Positions 15,924 through 24,487 of a stretch of DNA of 34,020 bases are shown one piece after another. Under the pieces are notes generated by a model. It saw only the letters and a program-made list of their open reading frames with translations, was not told the origin of the DNA and did no database searches. Position 1 is the stretch's first letter. Each line of letters starts with the position of its first letter. A program made the position numbers and the translations under genes. Origin of the DNA: an uncultured Clostridia bacterium (GTDB lineage: Bacteria > Bacillota > Clostridia > TANB77 > CAG-508); assembly GCA_934120645.1 (NCBI GenBank), contig CAKOUO010000012.1:1-34020 (forward strand). Reading direction: 5' to 3'.

Positions 15924-18900
15924 ATGAAAAGAATAGTTTTTATAATAAACATATTAATAATAACATGTATAAATTTAGTATCATATGCAGGAGAAGAAAA
16001 CAATACAATAGGGATAAACACAAACAAAGAACAAATAAAAAAAGGCGAAGAAATAGAAATAAGCATAAAAATACCAAGTACAGAAAATCCGATATACACA
16101 TATAGTGGAGAATTGGAATATGACAAAGAAGCATTTGAAAAAGTAACAAGTGCAAACTTTAATACAGAAAATTCATGGGAAAATTTAGAATATAACGAAC
16201 AAAATGGAAAATTCATTTTAACAAACATTGCAAGTAATGGAAATGAGGAAATACTAAAAATAAGACTATTATGTAAAAATGATGAAGAGAACACTAATAC
16301 AAAAATAAATGTAAAAAACTTAAAAACAGTGAATGAAGAGCAAAATGTAGAAATAACAACATTAAGCTCTAAACAAATAGACATAAACATTAGAAATAGT
16401 AAAGAACAAAATAATGATAATGAACAGAAAAATGATACAGAAAACACAAGCAAAAACAATGAAAACTCAAATAAAGAAGAACAAAAAGACAATATTCTAA
16501 ATGGAATATTGCCATTTACAGGAAAACAATCATCACAAATATTAATATTACTTATTACAATAACTGCAATAATATCAATTTGTTTATTAATACGATACAA
16601 AAAGATAAACAAAACACTTTTGGTATTATTATTAACATTTGCAATAGCAAACAATATATATACAAATGTAATTCAAGCAGTATCAAATAATACACAAAAA
16701 GGTGATATCAATCTAGACGGAAAAATAGACAAAGATGATATACAACTATTAGAAAAGCACTTAATAGATATAGAAGAAATATCAAAAGACAAACAAGAAA
16801 ACGCAGATATATACGAAGACAATACTATTAATCTAGTAGATTTACACTATTTAATAAAAAATATAAACAACAAAACAGATGATGATAATACTCCACAATA
16901 TAACTTTGAACAAATCACACCAGTAGATAGCAAAGTAACATATGAACCAGTATTAATGGCAAATCAAAAAATGAAAGAATATGGAATAGAGGGAGCAGGA
17001 AGCCAATGGCCAGTATCATTAGAAACATCAAATGATGGAAGTTTAATGTTATATGGAATAGATGTAGCAGGACTATATAAATCAACAGACCATGGAAAAA
17101 ATTGGACAAGAGCAAACTCAGGACTAACATCACCAGGAGCAGGAATGTTTGCAATAGACCCTCATAATAACAACCATGTTGCAACATTAGGATTAAGTCA
17201 GTATTCAAATGTTGGTGGAATACACATAAGTTATGACCAAGCAGAAACTTGGAATAAAACTCTAAAAATAGGTATCAGAGGATATAGATATTTATGGGAC
17301 GGATTAGAGTTTGACCCAACAAGTTATGATGCAGATAAAAATTACTCAACAGACCTATATTTTTCAACACCATATAAAAGAGATACTCAAATAAGAACAA
17401 AACCTTCAGATTATAGACTAATAACATCATTAAAAGAAGATGAAGTTGGATTATACAAATCAGATGACTGCGGAGAAAACTTTTCTCTAATAATAAATGA
17501 CCCAAAAGTAGCTGACGGAATTATAAGATTTACAGATGACGGAAAACTATATATAGGAAATCAATATGGATTATTCTTGATAAATACAAAAACAAATAAA
17601 ATAGAAAAGGAATACACAGAATTTAGAAATAATCCTAATACATCTGTTGAAGCATCTACAAAAGGAGTAACAGGACTAGATGTTGTAGGAAATGTAATTT
17701 ATGTTCAAACTTGGGACGGAATTTATACACTTGAAAATGATACAATTACAAAAATAACAAATGAAAACTATGATACAAGATGGCCACAAATGTTAACAGT
17801 ATCAAAATCAAATCCTAATCATATGGTATATGAATTTAGAGGAAGCGTAACAAACTATTTTACAACATTAGTAAATGTTACATTTGACGGCGGAAAAACT
17901 TGGCAAATCTCAAAAGCAAATCTTGATACAACATTTTATTATAATGTAAATTTTGCATCAAGAGAAAAAGCATTTATTATAGACCCAAGTGATGACAAAA
18001 ATGTTATTACATTTGGAGGAGATAATGCTTTTAGAAGTAGTGACGGTGGACTTAATTTCGTACAAGCAAGTGGAATATCAAATATGATGCAAGGTGGAAA
18101 ATTCCATTTTAATTATTACAATCCGGACTTAATTTTATTATCAGCACAAGATTATGCAGGAGTAATATCAAAAGATGGAGGAAAAACATTTACAAATTTA
18201 GTAATGAATAAAGGAAATTTCTATGCTGGATTTGCTGCAGATGAAAATACAATATATGGATTTGCAAATTCATCATGGGGTGGAGGAACACTAACATATA
18301 CACATGATGGCGGAAAAACTTGGACAGATACAGGACTAAAAGCCAAATATGAAGAGTCATCTACCTACTACTCATCACTACAATCTATAACAGATCCAAA
18401 TGTATTATTTGCTCAAGAATATTATTCTAAAGACAAGGGTTATACATGGCAAGAGATGAATGGATGTGTAGCTGTATACACATATAATTATACTGGTAAA
18501 AAAGAATTATATGGAGCAAATAAAGATGGACATGTAGTAGTTTCATATGATAATGGAGATACTTGGGAAGTAGTTACAAAAAATAAATTTAGCAGTAGTT
18601 CAATATCAGAAAAAATATATGATTTAGCTTATGATCATGTTAATAATTATATGTATATTATTGATAGAGAAACTTATAGCTGGGGCGGAATAGAAAGAAT
18701 CTACAAATATGACATTAATAATGATAAATGTACTAGAATTGATGTTCCTAGAGATACTGAAAGAGGATTTATGAGAATAAGGTCAATAGATGTTGACCCT
18801 AAGTCTACATCAGTAGTGTATGTTGGTGGCGCTGGTGATTATTTCTCAGCATCAACAGGTTTACTTAGAAGTGTTGACGGCGGAGATACTTGGAGAGTTT

Positions 18901-19055
18901 TAACAACAGCAAATAATACTAATTATGAGGAATGGGCAACTAATAAAGGAGGTTATGAGGTTTCTTGCATAGGCATTGACCCTCGAACAGGAAAAGTATG
19001 GATTGCTTCTGGTTGCTATGGCTATTCAACAATAAATCCACCATATAAAGAATAA
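15924..19055 (+). CDS. Surface protein: cohesin-like domain, internal LPFTG, dockerin and beta-propeller
   Basis: 1043 residues. A signal peptide (1-22) precedes a cohesin-like beta-sandwich (about 25-160; YSGELEYDKEAFEKV). An Asn/Glu/Lys-rich linker leads to LPFTG at 196-200, a hydrophobic helix (206-223) and RYKK: a complete cell-wall sorting signal, but internal. Directly after it comes KKINK plus a hydrophobic stretch (231-242) and VIQA (249-252), which looks like a second signal peptide. A type I dockerin follows (260-315; Asp261, Asn263, Asp265, Asp272, second hand less perfect). A large BNR/Vps10-like propeller (about 330-1043) then has many Asp boxes (STDHGKNW at 387-394, SKDGGKTF, THDGGKTW, SVDGGDTW). 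It resembles two genes fused in frame. It may act on or bind host glycans; no catalytic residues are assigned. GGGGAG ribosome site. Confidence 0.88.
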   Translation: MKRIVFIINILIITCINLVSYAGEENNTIGINTNKEQIKKGEEIEISIKIPSTENPIYTYSGELEYDKEAFEKVTSANFNTENSWENLEYNEQNGKFILTNIASNGNEEILKIRLLCKNDEENTNTKINVKNLKTVNEEQNVEITTLSSKQIDINIRNSKEQNNDNEQKNDTENTSKNNENSNKEEQKDNILNGILPFTGKQSSQILILLITITAIISICLLIRYKKINKTLLVLLLTFAIANNIYTNVIQAVSNNTQKGDINLDGKIDKDDIQLLEKHLIDIEEISKDKQENADIYEDNTINLVDLHYLIKNINNKTDDDNTPQYNFEQITPVDSKVTYEPVLMANQKMKEYGIEGAGSQWPVSLETSNDGSLMLYGIDVAGLYKSTDHGKNWTRANSGLTSPGAGMFAIDPHNNNHVATLGLSQYSNVGGIHISYDQAETWNKTLKIGIRGYRYLWDGLEFDPTSYDADKNYSTDLYFSTPYKRDTQIRTKPSDYRLITSLKEDEVGLYKSDDCGENFSLIINDPKVADGIIRFTDDGKLYIGNQYGLFLINTKTNKIEKEYTEFRNNPNTSVEASTKGVTGLDVVGNVIYVQTWDGIYTLENDTITKITNENYDTRWPQMLTVSKSNPNHMVYEFRGSVTNYFTTLVNVTFDGGKTWQISKANLDTTFYYNVNFASREKAFIIDPSDDKNVITFGGDNAFRSSDGGLNFVQASGISNMMQGGKFHFNYYNPDLILLSAQDYAGVISKDGGKTFTNLVMNKGNFYAGFAADENTIYGFANSSWGGGTLTYTHDGGKTWTDTGLKAKYEESSTYYSSLQSITDPNVLFAQEYYSKDKGYTWQEMNGCVAVYTYNYTGKKELYGANKDGHVVVSYDNGDTWEVVTKNKFSSSSISEKIYDLAYDHVNNYMYIIDRETYSWGGIERIYKYDINNDKCTRIDVPRDTERGFMRIRSIDVDPKSTSVVYVGGAGDYFSASTGLLRSVDGGDTWRVLTTANNTNYEEWATNKGGYEVSCIGIDPRTGKVWIASGCYGYSTINPPYKE

Positions 19056-19096
19056 TATAAGCACAACAATAATCAGTAAGATGAGAGGAAATAAAG

Positions 19097-19777
19097 ATGA
19101 AAAAATTAAATAAAAAACAAATATTTATAGCTATTATAGTAAGTATAGTGCTATTGGGAATAGCCTTTATAAGTGGATTTTATACAAAAATATTAATTGA
19201 CGAAAATAAAATTATAAAAGAAAAAGAAAAACAAACAAGTTTAGCAAAATTAATGTCAGAAAGTGAAATAAATAAATTAAAAGAAACTATAAAAATAGAT
19301 GAAACAGATTACGGAGATAAATACCAAAAATTTGAAACATATAATCCACAAGTATATAAAAGAAAACCAGATAGAATATATTTTAAATCTTCAAAAATAG
19401 GAGCTTTTTATGTATTTGAAAAAGATGATGAAAATTACGAGCATTTATTAGAAGTTGTAGAAGATAGAATGCATTATTCAGTAATAGATGATTATAATTT
19501 AAATTGCTTTACACCAGATTCAATTAATAAAATGATGACATCAGGTAAAAACTACATTATTTTTGATTATGACAATGAAGACTTATCTGAATTGGATGAA
19601 AATTATAGTAAAGACCTTATTTTTAATTTTTTAGAAAACACAAGATTATATAGATTAGTTACTTATCTGTCTTATTATAAAGAATCTATATTAAAAGACA
19701 ATTTACCTAAAAAAGAATTTGCAAATAATACAAAAATGAATGGTTATCAATATATGACATATGTAGGTGGAAATTAG
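19097..19777 (+). CDS. Membrane-anchored protein of unknown function
   Basis: 226 residues. A basic N-terminus (MKKLNKKQ) precedes one membrane segment (IFIAIIVSIVLLGIAFISGFY, about 9-29), then a Lys/Glu-rich, probably helical stretch (30-70) and a compact domain of about 150 residues outside the membrane, rich in Tyr, Asp and Asn. No motif that I recognise. It begins 41 bases after the large surface protein and may be co-transcribed with it. Ribosome site GAGAGG is 9 bases upstream. The domain has no cysteine pair or catalytic pattern. Confidence 0.7.
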   Translation: MKKLNKKQIFIAIIVSIVLLGIAFISGFYTKILIDENKIIKEKEKQTSLAKLMSESEINKLKETIKIDETDYGDKYQKFETYNPQVYKRKPDRIYFKSSKIGAFYVFEKDDENYEHLLEVVEDRMHYSVIDDYNLNCFTPDSINKMMTSGKNYIIFDYDNEDLSELDENYSKDLIFNFLENTRLYRLVTYLSYYKESILKDNLPKKEFANNTKMNGYQYMTYVGGN

Positions 19778-19839
19778 ATTGTAATTAGCATAGATACAAA
19801 AAAGGTAGCTTTCACAGAATAATTATAAAGGAGCAAAAA

Positions 19840-21054
19840 ATGAAGAGATTATTAAAAATTAGTTTTGACTTATCTTTATTATCATTTATACCAATAATTT
19901 CATGGTTTTTATTAGGTATAATAGTTGATAAAAATTTAATTAATATTTTTACTTTGACTTATCCATTACAATTTATATATTACATATTAAGATCCATATT
20001 TTCTACTGGTGCAAACATAAATAAAGAAAAAGATAATAATAAAAATGCAGTAATGTCAGGTGTAATTATAGGAACCATTGTTTCAATTATTATCTTTTCA
20101 ACAATACTAATAAATATAGATAATTATATAAACTTTATGAATATGGACATCAGTATATATAAAGTATTTACTATATATTCTGTATTACAATTATTTATTT
20201 GTTTAGAGTTTGCAATGATGTTAAATAAATTATATTATGAAGAAAAAAATACATTAGCAAATAAATATTCTTTAATATTTAATTTATTAAATTTTATATT
20301 ATTGATTGGTACATCTTTAATAACAAAAAATCAAATTATTATAATTACAGCAACACTAATTCCATTGGCTTTATTTACTATATATATTTATATAAAAAAT
20401 AGTGATAAATTTAAATTGCAATTAGATATAATAAAATGTATAAAATATGATTCAGTAGAATTATTTAACAGTATTGCATTTTTCTTGATATTTTTATTCG
20501 GACTAAGCAACGCTTTAGAATTTGGGGAGGAATTTGCAATTGCACTTACATTTGTATCACTTATAACAGATACACAATGGGATACTGCAGATGCAATAGT
20601 TACTGCTGCAACAATTGATATTAGTAAAAATGATTTTAATTATAAATATCACAGAAATAATGCTTATAAATTATTAGGTATACTATTTTTAACAAGTTTA
20701 TTTATGTTTGTTTGCTTATATAGATTTTATGATTTGAACTTTAAAATTACAATGATTTATTTTGGATTTGAAATTGTTAATTTTATAGTATATCCTATAT
20801 ACAGAATTAAAACTTGTTATCTACAATTAGAATGGTCAGCTTTTAAAACAACATCTAATAAAATATGTGCTTCTATTTTGAGAATGATAATGTCACTTTT
20901 AAAAACACCTTATTGTACTGGAATTGGACAGTTATGCTCATCAATATATCAATTTGTTTCTGTTAGTATAATTTTTAAATTGTACTATAAAGTAGATGAA
21001 ACAGGAAATATAACTAGAAAAAATTTTAAGAAGGACAGTGTTATTGAAATATAA
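19840..21054 (+). CDS. Multi-spanning membrane protein, MATE/MOP flippase-like
   Basis: 404 residues with about ten to twelve hydrophobic segments evenly spread, few charged loops and no ABC or ATPase motif. The pattern, the length and the loop ILRSIFSTGANINKEKDNN after the second helix resemble MATE/MOP-superfamily transporters and flippases; this is a fold-level guess from hydropathy and short similarity. A conserved-looking central loop (DTQWDTADAIVTAATIDISK) lies at about 245-265. The next gene (HAD phosphatase) starts 16 bases after the stop and the amidotransferase overlaps that one, so the three make a tight cassette. AAAGGAG ribosome site. Confidence 0.65.
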   Translation: MKRLLKISFDLSLLSFIPIISWFLLGIIVDKNLINIFTLTYPLQFIYYILRSIFSTGANINKEKDNNKNAVMSGVIIGTIVSIIIFSTILINIDNYINFMNMDISIYKVFTIYSVLQLFICLEFAMMLNKLYYEEKNTLANKYSLIFNLLNFILLIGTSLITKNQIIIITATLIPLALFTIYIYIKNSDKFKLQLDIIKCIKYDSVELFNSIAFFLIFLFGLSNALEFGEEFAIALTFVSLITDTQWDTADAIVTAATIDISKNDFNYKYHRNNAYKLLGILFLTSLFMFVCLYRFYDLNFKITMIYFGFEIVNFIVYPIYRIKTCYLQLEWSAFKTTSNKICASILRMIMSLLKTPYCTGIGQLCSSIYQFVSVSIIFKLYYKVDETGNITRKNFKKDSVIEI

Positions 21055-21070
21055 TTTGGAGGAGGATAAT

Positions 21071-21688
21071 ATGAGAATAGGAATAGATATTGATGGAGTT
21101 TTAAATTCACAATATAACTTTTGTATAGACTATGGCATAAAGTTTTGTAATGAAATAGGCAAATATAAACTAGAGAATATTAATGTTATGGATACTACAG
21201 ATATGTTTTTATGGGGTGATGATATTGCCCATAAATTCTGGGATAAATATAGAGAAGACTTAGTGGTTAATTTACCAGCAAAAAAATATTCTTCAGAAGT
21301 TATTAGCAAATTGAAAAAGGAAGGAAATTTAATTTATATAATAACAGCCAGAAAAAATAATGATGAATGGTTTCCTGATACATTAAAAGAAGATGTTGAA
21401 GGAATAACAAAAAAATGGTTAAAAGAAAATAAAATTTATTATGATAAAATTGTATTTAATGTTAAAGACAAGGGAAAATATTGCAAAGATAATAAAGTAA
21501 ATATTATGATAGAAGATGACCCAATTAATTTGAGAAAATTAATTGGTAATACTAATGTAATTATATATGATTATCCATATAATAGGAATATGGAGTTTAC
21601 TAATTTAACAAGAGCTTATAGTTGGTATGATATATACTATAAAATCAAACATATTGAAGGGAAAAAAAATGATATTAGCAATAATTGA
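21071..21688 (+). CDS. HAD-superfamily phosphatase (5'-nucleotidase NT5C-like)
   Basis: 205 residues, cytoplasmic. Motif I is GIDIDGVLN (nucleophile Asp6, acid Asp8), motif II is ITARKN with Thr92, a lysine follows around 133-135 (VKDKGKY), and motif IV is IMIEDDP (Asp149/Asp150). This layout matches the NT5C/YqfW-like deoxynucleotidase branch, but HAD substrates cannot be read from motifs. The start at 21071 is chosen because GGAGGAGG precedes it; the open frame extends a little upstream without reason. The last 20 bases overlap the start of the amidotransferase gene, which indicates translational coupling. Confidence 0.8.
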   Translation: MRIGIDIDGVLNSQYNFCIDYGIKFCNEIGKYKLENINVMDTTDMFLWGDDIAHKFWDKYREDLVVNLPAKKYSSEVISKLKKEGNLIYIITARKNNDEWFPDTLKEDVEGITKKWLKENKIYYDKIVFNVKDKGKYCKDNKVNIMIEDDPINLRKLIGNTNVIIYDYPYNRNMEFTNLTRAYSWYDIYYKIKHIEGKKNDISNN

Positions 21689-22313
21689 AAGAATTGAAAA
21701 TATAAAAGAAGAAGCACCATTTAATAATAGATATTATTTAACAGAATATTATAAAAACATATTTGATGAATTAAATGTATTATTATTTCCTATTGTTTCT
21801 AACAAAAACTTAGAAAAGGTTTGCAATATATGTGATGGACTTATTGTAACAGGAAGTTGTATTAATATTCCTCCACATTATTACAATGAAAAACCTATAA
21901 CAGAAAATCATTATGACATAGATGAATTTAAATTAGATAAAGAAGCAATTAGATTGTTTTCAGATGCTAACAAACCAATTTTAGGTATTTGTGGTGGTCT
22001 TCAGTCAATAAACGTATATTTTGGTGGCAGTTTAAATCAAAAAATTGAAAATCATGATTTAAAAGATAAATTACATAAAATAAATGTTAAAAATGGTACT
22101 TTTTTAAACTCAATATATAGTGAAAATATAAATGTTAATTCATATCATAAACAGTCTATAAAAAAAGTAGCAAATCAATTTATAATTTCTGCAAAATCTG
22201 ATGATGGAACAATTGAAGCAATTGAAAAAGGAAATATTATAGCAGTTCAATGGCATCCAGAAAAAATGAATGACATTTTATTTTTTGAAAAATTTATAAA
22301 AACCTTTTTTTGA
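21669..22313 (+). CDS. Class I glutamine amidotransferase-like hydrolase (peptidase C26/PuuD type)
   Basis: 214 residues. The nucleophile lies in ILGICGGLQSIN (Cys108), and the partner residues in VQWHPEKM (His196, Glu198), so the triad is complete. The segment GLIVTGSCINIPPHYY fits the gamma-glutamyl hydrolase branch, which cleaves gamma-glutamyl amides (gamma-glutamyl-GABA, folate polyglutamate, or gamma-glutamyl-CDP-amidate in capsule synthesis). The start at 21669 is selected for GAAGGG upstream and for the first beta strand MILAIIERIE. It overlaps the HAD gene by 20 bases. The pairing with a HAD enzyme and a flippase-like protein suggests a surface-modification or small-molecule role. 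Confidence 0.85.
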   Translation: MILAIIERIENIKEEAPFNNRYYLTEYYKNIFDELNVLLFPIVSNKNLEKVCNICDGLIVTGSCINIPPHYYNEKPITENHYDIDEFKLDKEAIRLFSDANKPILGICGGLQSINVYFGGSLNQKIENHDLKDKLHKINVKNGTFLNSIYSENINVNSYHKQSIKKVANQFIISAKSDDGTIEAIEKGNIIAVQWHPEKMNDILFFEKFIKTFF

Positions 22314-22335
22314 TTTTTGAATATCTTTATCAAAA

Positions 22336-22361
22336 TATTGTAAAGTTCCTTCTTTACAATA
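22336..22361. terminator. Hairpin after the amidotransferase gene
   Basis: 10-bp stem TATTGTAAAG/CTTTACAATA with a 6-base loop. There is no U run on the plus strand; it may stabilise the mRNA end or act as a weak terminator. Confidence 0.45.
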
Positions 22362-22365
22362 GAAA

Positions 22366-22390
22366 CAAAAAAATCAACTTGCGTTGATTT
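22366..22390 (-). terminator. Terminator of the tRNA-Gly gene
   Basis: On the minus strand stem AAATCAAC/GTTGATTT with a GCAA tetraloop, running directly into seven T. It lies about 40 bases beyond the tRNA 3' end. Confidence 0.75.
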
Positions 22391-22427
22391 AATTATTACC
22401 ATCACATTGGTGCGATGATTTTGTTTA

Positions 22428-22502
<75 letters not shown>

Positions 22503-22555
22503 ATAATATTATTATACACTTAAGTTTAAAAATATTCAAGCAAAAAAATAAAAGA

Positions 22556-22582
22556 AAAGATTCCTCCAGAGGAGGAATCTTT
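22556..22582 (-). terminator. Terminator of the cell-wall hydrolase gene
   Basis: 12-bp stem AAAGATTCCTCC/GGAGGAATCTTT with a 3-base loop, followed on the minus strand by TCTTTTCTTTTA. It lies 12 bases after the stop codon. Confidence 0.8.
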
Positions 22583-22594
22583 AAGAGGCATTAA

Positions 22595-23377
22595 TTATTT
22601 GATCAAAAAATTCTGATAATCATCTTTATAACCAAGACGACTGTCAAGGCAAAACTTCATTTTGCCAATACTCTGATACAAACCGGCACCTTGGTTAAAT
22701 TCAGCCTGATATACTAAGCAATCAGGTACAGGAATAGTATTGTTATAGTAATTTTCTAAGCAAACTTTTGCGTTAGCCAAAGCCTGATCAGAAGGAGTTT
22801 TTTTCAACTCGAAAAATTCGTGAGTATTGGGATGATATGCATCTCCATCATTGAAAACACCATCGAAAGTGTCTGGAAAGTATGGAGAACTCATCCGGTT
22901 TAGGAAAACATATCCGATAAGCTGTTGAGCTGTATCATCTAGAATTCCACCTTCTGCCTGAATTATACGAGCTAAATCGTACTCAAACCATTCAGGTATA
23001 GCAGAAGTAGTTTCGGTTTCAACATCAACTGATATAATAGAATGCCTATCAATGTAAGATTGATATGTAGCATCATTCAAAACTTCTGAATTAATTCTAT
23101 CATATTGAAGTGAAATAAAAGTGCTTGAAAGTTTAGCAGAAAGCTTTGCTTTAGGTAAATCTTTCAAACTAATAGGGTTTGCAGTTTCAAAAACGTTATT
23201 ATTGCAAATCACAACAACTTTATCCATAAAATGTTTTGCACTTGGTGCTAATATAATCATTGTGGTTGTTGCAAATATAACGAAAGCTTTATCAAGAAAA
23301 TTCTTGACAAACTTTAAGTCCTTGTTGACACCGAAAATCCGAATTATTGGAAAATCAGCTGTCAAAGAATTGTGCAT
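22595..23377 (-). CDS. SleB-type cell wall hydrolase, membrane-anchored
   Basis: 260 residues. A hydrophobic segment at about 31-46 after a basic N-terminus indicates a membrane anchor. The C-terminal half (about 130-255) matches the Hydrolase_2/SleB fold of spore-cortex and peptidoglycan hydrolases: LARIIQAEGG with catalytic-type Glu142, GYVFLNRMSSPYFPDT, then HPNTHEFFEL and ALANAKVCLENYYN. Members cleave glycan strands of peptidoglycan. The ribosome site AAAGGAGG is excellent. Codon use differs from every neighbour (CAG, CTT, CGT, GCC and GGT appear where others use CAA, TTA, AGA, GCA and GGA), which suggests recent acquisition. It has its own promoter, a palindrome at the transcription start and a terminator. 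Confidence 0.85.
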   Translation of the reverse strand: MHNSLTADFPIIRIFGVNKDLKFVKNFLDKAFVIFATTTMIILAPSAKHFMDKVVVICNNNVFETANPISLKDLPKAKLSAKLSSTFISLQYDRINSEVLNDATYQSYIDRHSIISVDVETETTSAIPEWFEYDLARIIQAEGGILDDTAQQLIGYVFLNRMSSPYFPDTFDGVFNDGDAYHPNTHEFFELKKTPSDQALANAKVCLENYYNNTIPVPDCLVYQAEFNQGAGLYQSIGKMKFCLDSRLGYKDDYQNFLIK

Positions 23378-23414
23378 TGTAAGTCCTCCTTTAATTTTTT
23401 GCCTCTTTTAAAAC

Positions 23415-23466
23415 AAGTACAAGTAGTACTTAAAATTATTATATCACTTTTTACAGAAATTGGCAA
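23415..23466 (-). promoter_or_regulatory. Promoter and palindromic operator of the cell-wall hydrolase gene
   Basis: On the minus strand TTGCCA (23466-23461), 17-base spacer, TATAAT (23443-23438). The 17-base palindrome AAGTAC-n5-GTACTT at 23415-23431 covers the expected first transcribed bases, a classic repressor position. The regulator is not in the window or not recognisable. The -35 lies inside the 3' end of the pseudouridine synthase gene. Confidence 0.6.
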
Positions 23467-24332
23467 ATAGGTATTGAAAAAGTTTTATTATTTAAGTAAT
23501 CTAAAATTGAAGAATCAGAAGAAAATTTAAATGTTATTTTATAACTACAAAGCATTTGAAATTTTTTGCCAAATTTTTTATTAATTTCATTTTTTCCATA
23601 TTTTCCATCTCCAATAATAGGATAACCAAGATAAGCTAAATGAGCTCGTATCTGATGTGTTTTTCCAGTTTCTATATTTACATCTAAAAGAGAAGTATTA
23701 TTGTTATATCTTTCTAAAACATGAAAAGAAGTAATGATTTTTACATAACCCTTTTTAGGAACATCAGAAATATATACCATAGATTTTTTATTATCTTTGA
23801 ATAAATAAGCCTCATCTCGTTTATAATTGACATCTGGATGACCATAAACTAAAGCAAGGTAATGTTTTTCTATTTCATGTTTTTTAAATTTATCAAATAA
23901 TATATCTAAAGATGCTTGATTTTTAGCAAATAATACTAAACCAGTTGTATTTCTATCAAGTCTATGGCAAGGCATAGGTTTAAAACTTAAATTACGGTAT
24001 TTCTGATGAACCAAAGTTGTTAAAGAGTTATTTCCAGTAACTTCAATACATGGAGGTTTATCAATTAATAAGATATTATCATCTTCAAAAATAATTTTTA
24101 AATCATTTTTAGAAGAATTTATGTTGTTTAATACATCATCAGATATATAAACTAAAACTTCATCTCCTTCAAAAATATTGATATCTTTATTAATTCTTTT
24201 TCCATTTATTTTAATATCTTTTTTTCTAAGAGTATTAGAAAAAAGTCCATAAGATAATTTTGGAATATTATCTAATAAAAATTTATTTAATTTTTTTCCA
24301 TCATATTTTTTATTAACAATTAATTTTTTCAT
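23451..24332 (-). CDS. RluA-family pseudouridine synthase
   Basis: 293 residues, cytoplasmic RNA-modifying enzyme. An S4-like RNA-binding domain at about 1-65 (RKKDIKINGKRINKDINIFEGDEV) is followed by the catalytic domain: ILLIDKPP, the signature HRLDRNTTGLVLFAK with catalytic Asp126, the EKHYLALVYG strand and ETGKTHQIRAHLAYLGYPI. This is the RluC/RluD branch; the exact uridine in rRNA or tRNA is not predictable. No strong ribosome site is seen before the ATG at 24332, but the N-terminus matches family proteins. Divergent from the next gene. Confidence 0.93.
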   Translation of the reverse strand: MKKLIVNKKYDGKKLNKFLLDNIPKLSYGLFSNTLRKKDIKINGKRINKDINIFEGDEVLVYISDDVLNNINSSKNDLKIIFEDDNILLIDKPPCIEVTGNNSLTTLVHQKYRNLSFKPMPCHRLDRNTTGLVLFAKNQASLDILFDKFKKHEIEKHYLALVYGHPDVNYKRDEAYLFKDNKKSMVYISDVPKKGYVKIITSFHVLERYNNNTSLLDVNIETGKTHQIRAHLAYLGYPIIGDGKYGKNEINKKFGKKFQMLCSYKITFKFSSDSSILDYLNNKTFSIPICQFL

Positions 24333-24409
24333 AAAATAATTATATTTGAAAACTATTAAAAAAACAAGAGAAAATAAAAATATAAGAGAAATTTGCTATC
24401 AAATAATAA

Positions 24410-24437
24410 TTGACAACAATATTATTTAATATAAAAT
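24410..24437 (+). promoter_or_regulatory. Promoter of the Fn3/beta-helix protein gene
   Basis: TTGACA (24410-24415), 16-base spacer, TAAAAT (24432-24437). The TTG of this -35 box opens a longer reading frame but is clearly promoter, not start codon. Confidence 0.6.
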
Positions 24438-24487
24438 TAAATTACTATTCGGAAAAAATAATATTAGGGAGGAAAACACAAGGAAAA

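Noticed and set aside
23121..23411. Plus-strand frame of 96 codons opposite the cell-wall hydrolase
   Set aside because: It overlaps a well-supported gene, its promoter and its ribosome site in antisense and has no recognisable domain.
24410..24487. In-frame TTG at 24410 as start of the Fn3/beta-helix gene
   Set aside because: The TTG belongs to a TTGACA-16-TAAAAT promoter and there is no ribosome site before it; the intervening residues have no signal peptide character.
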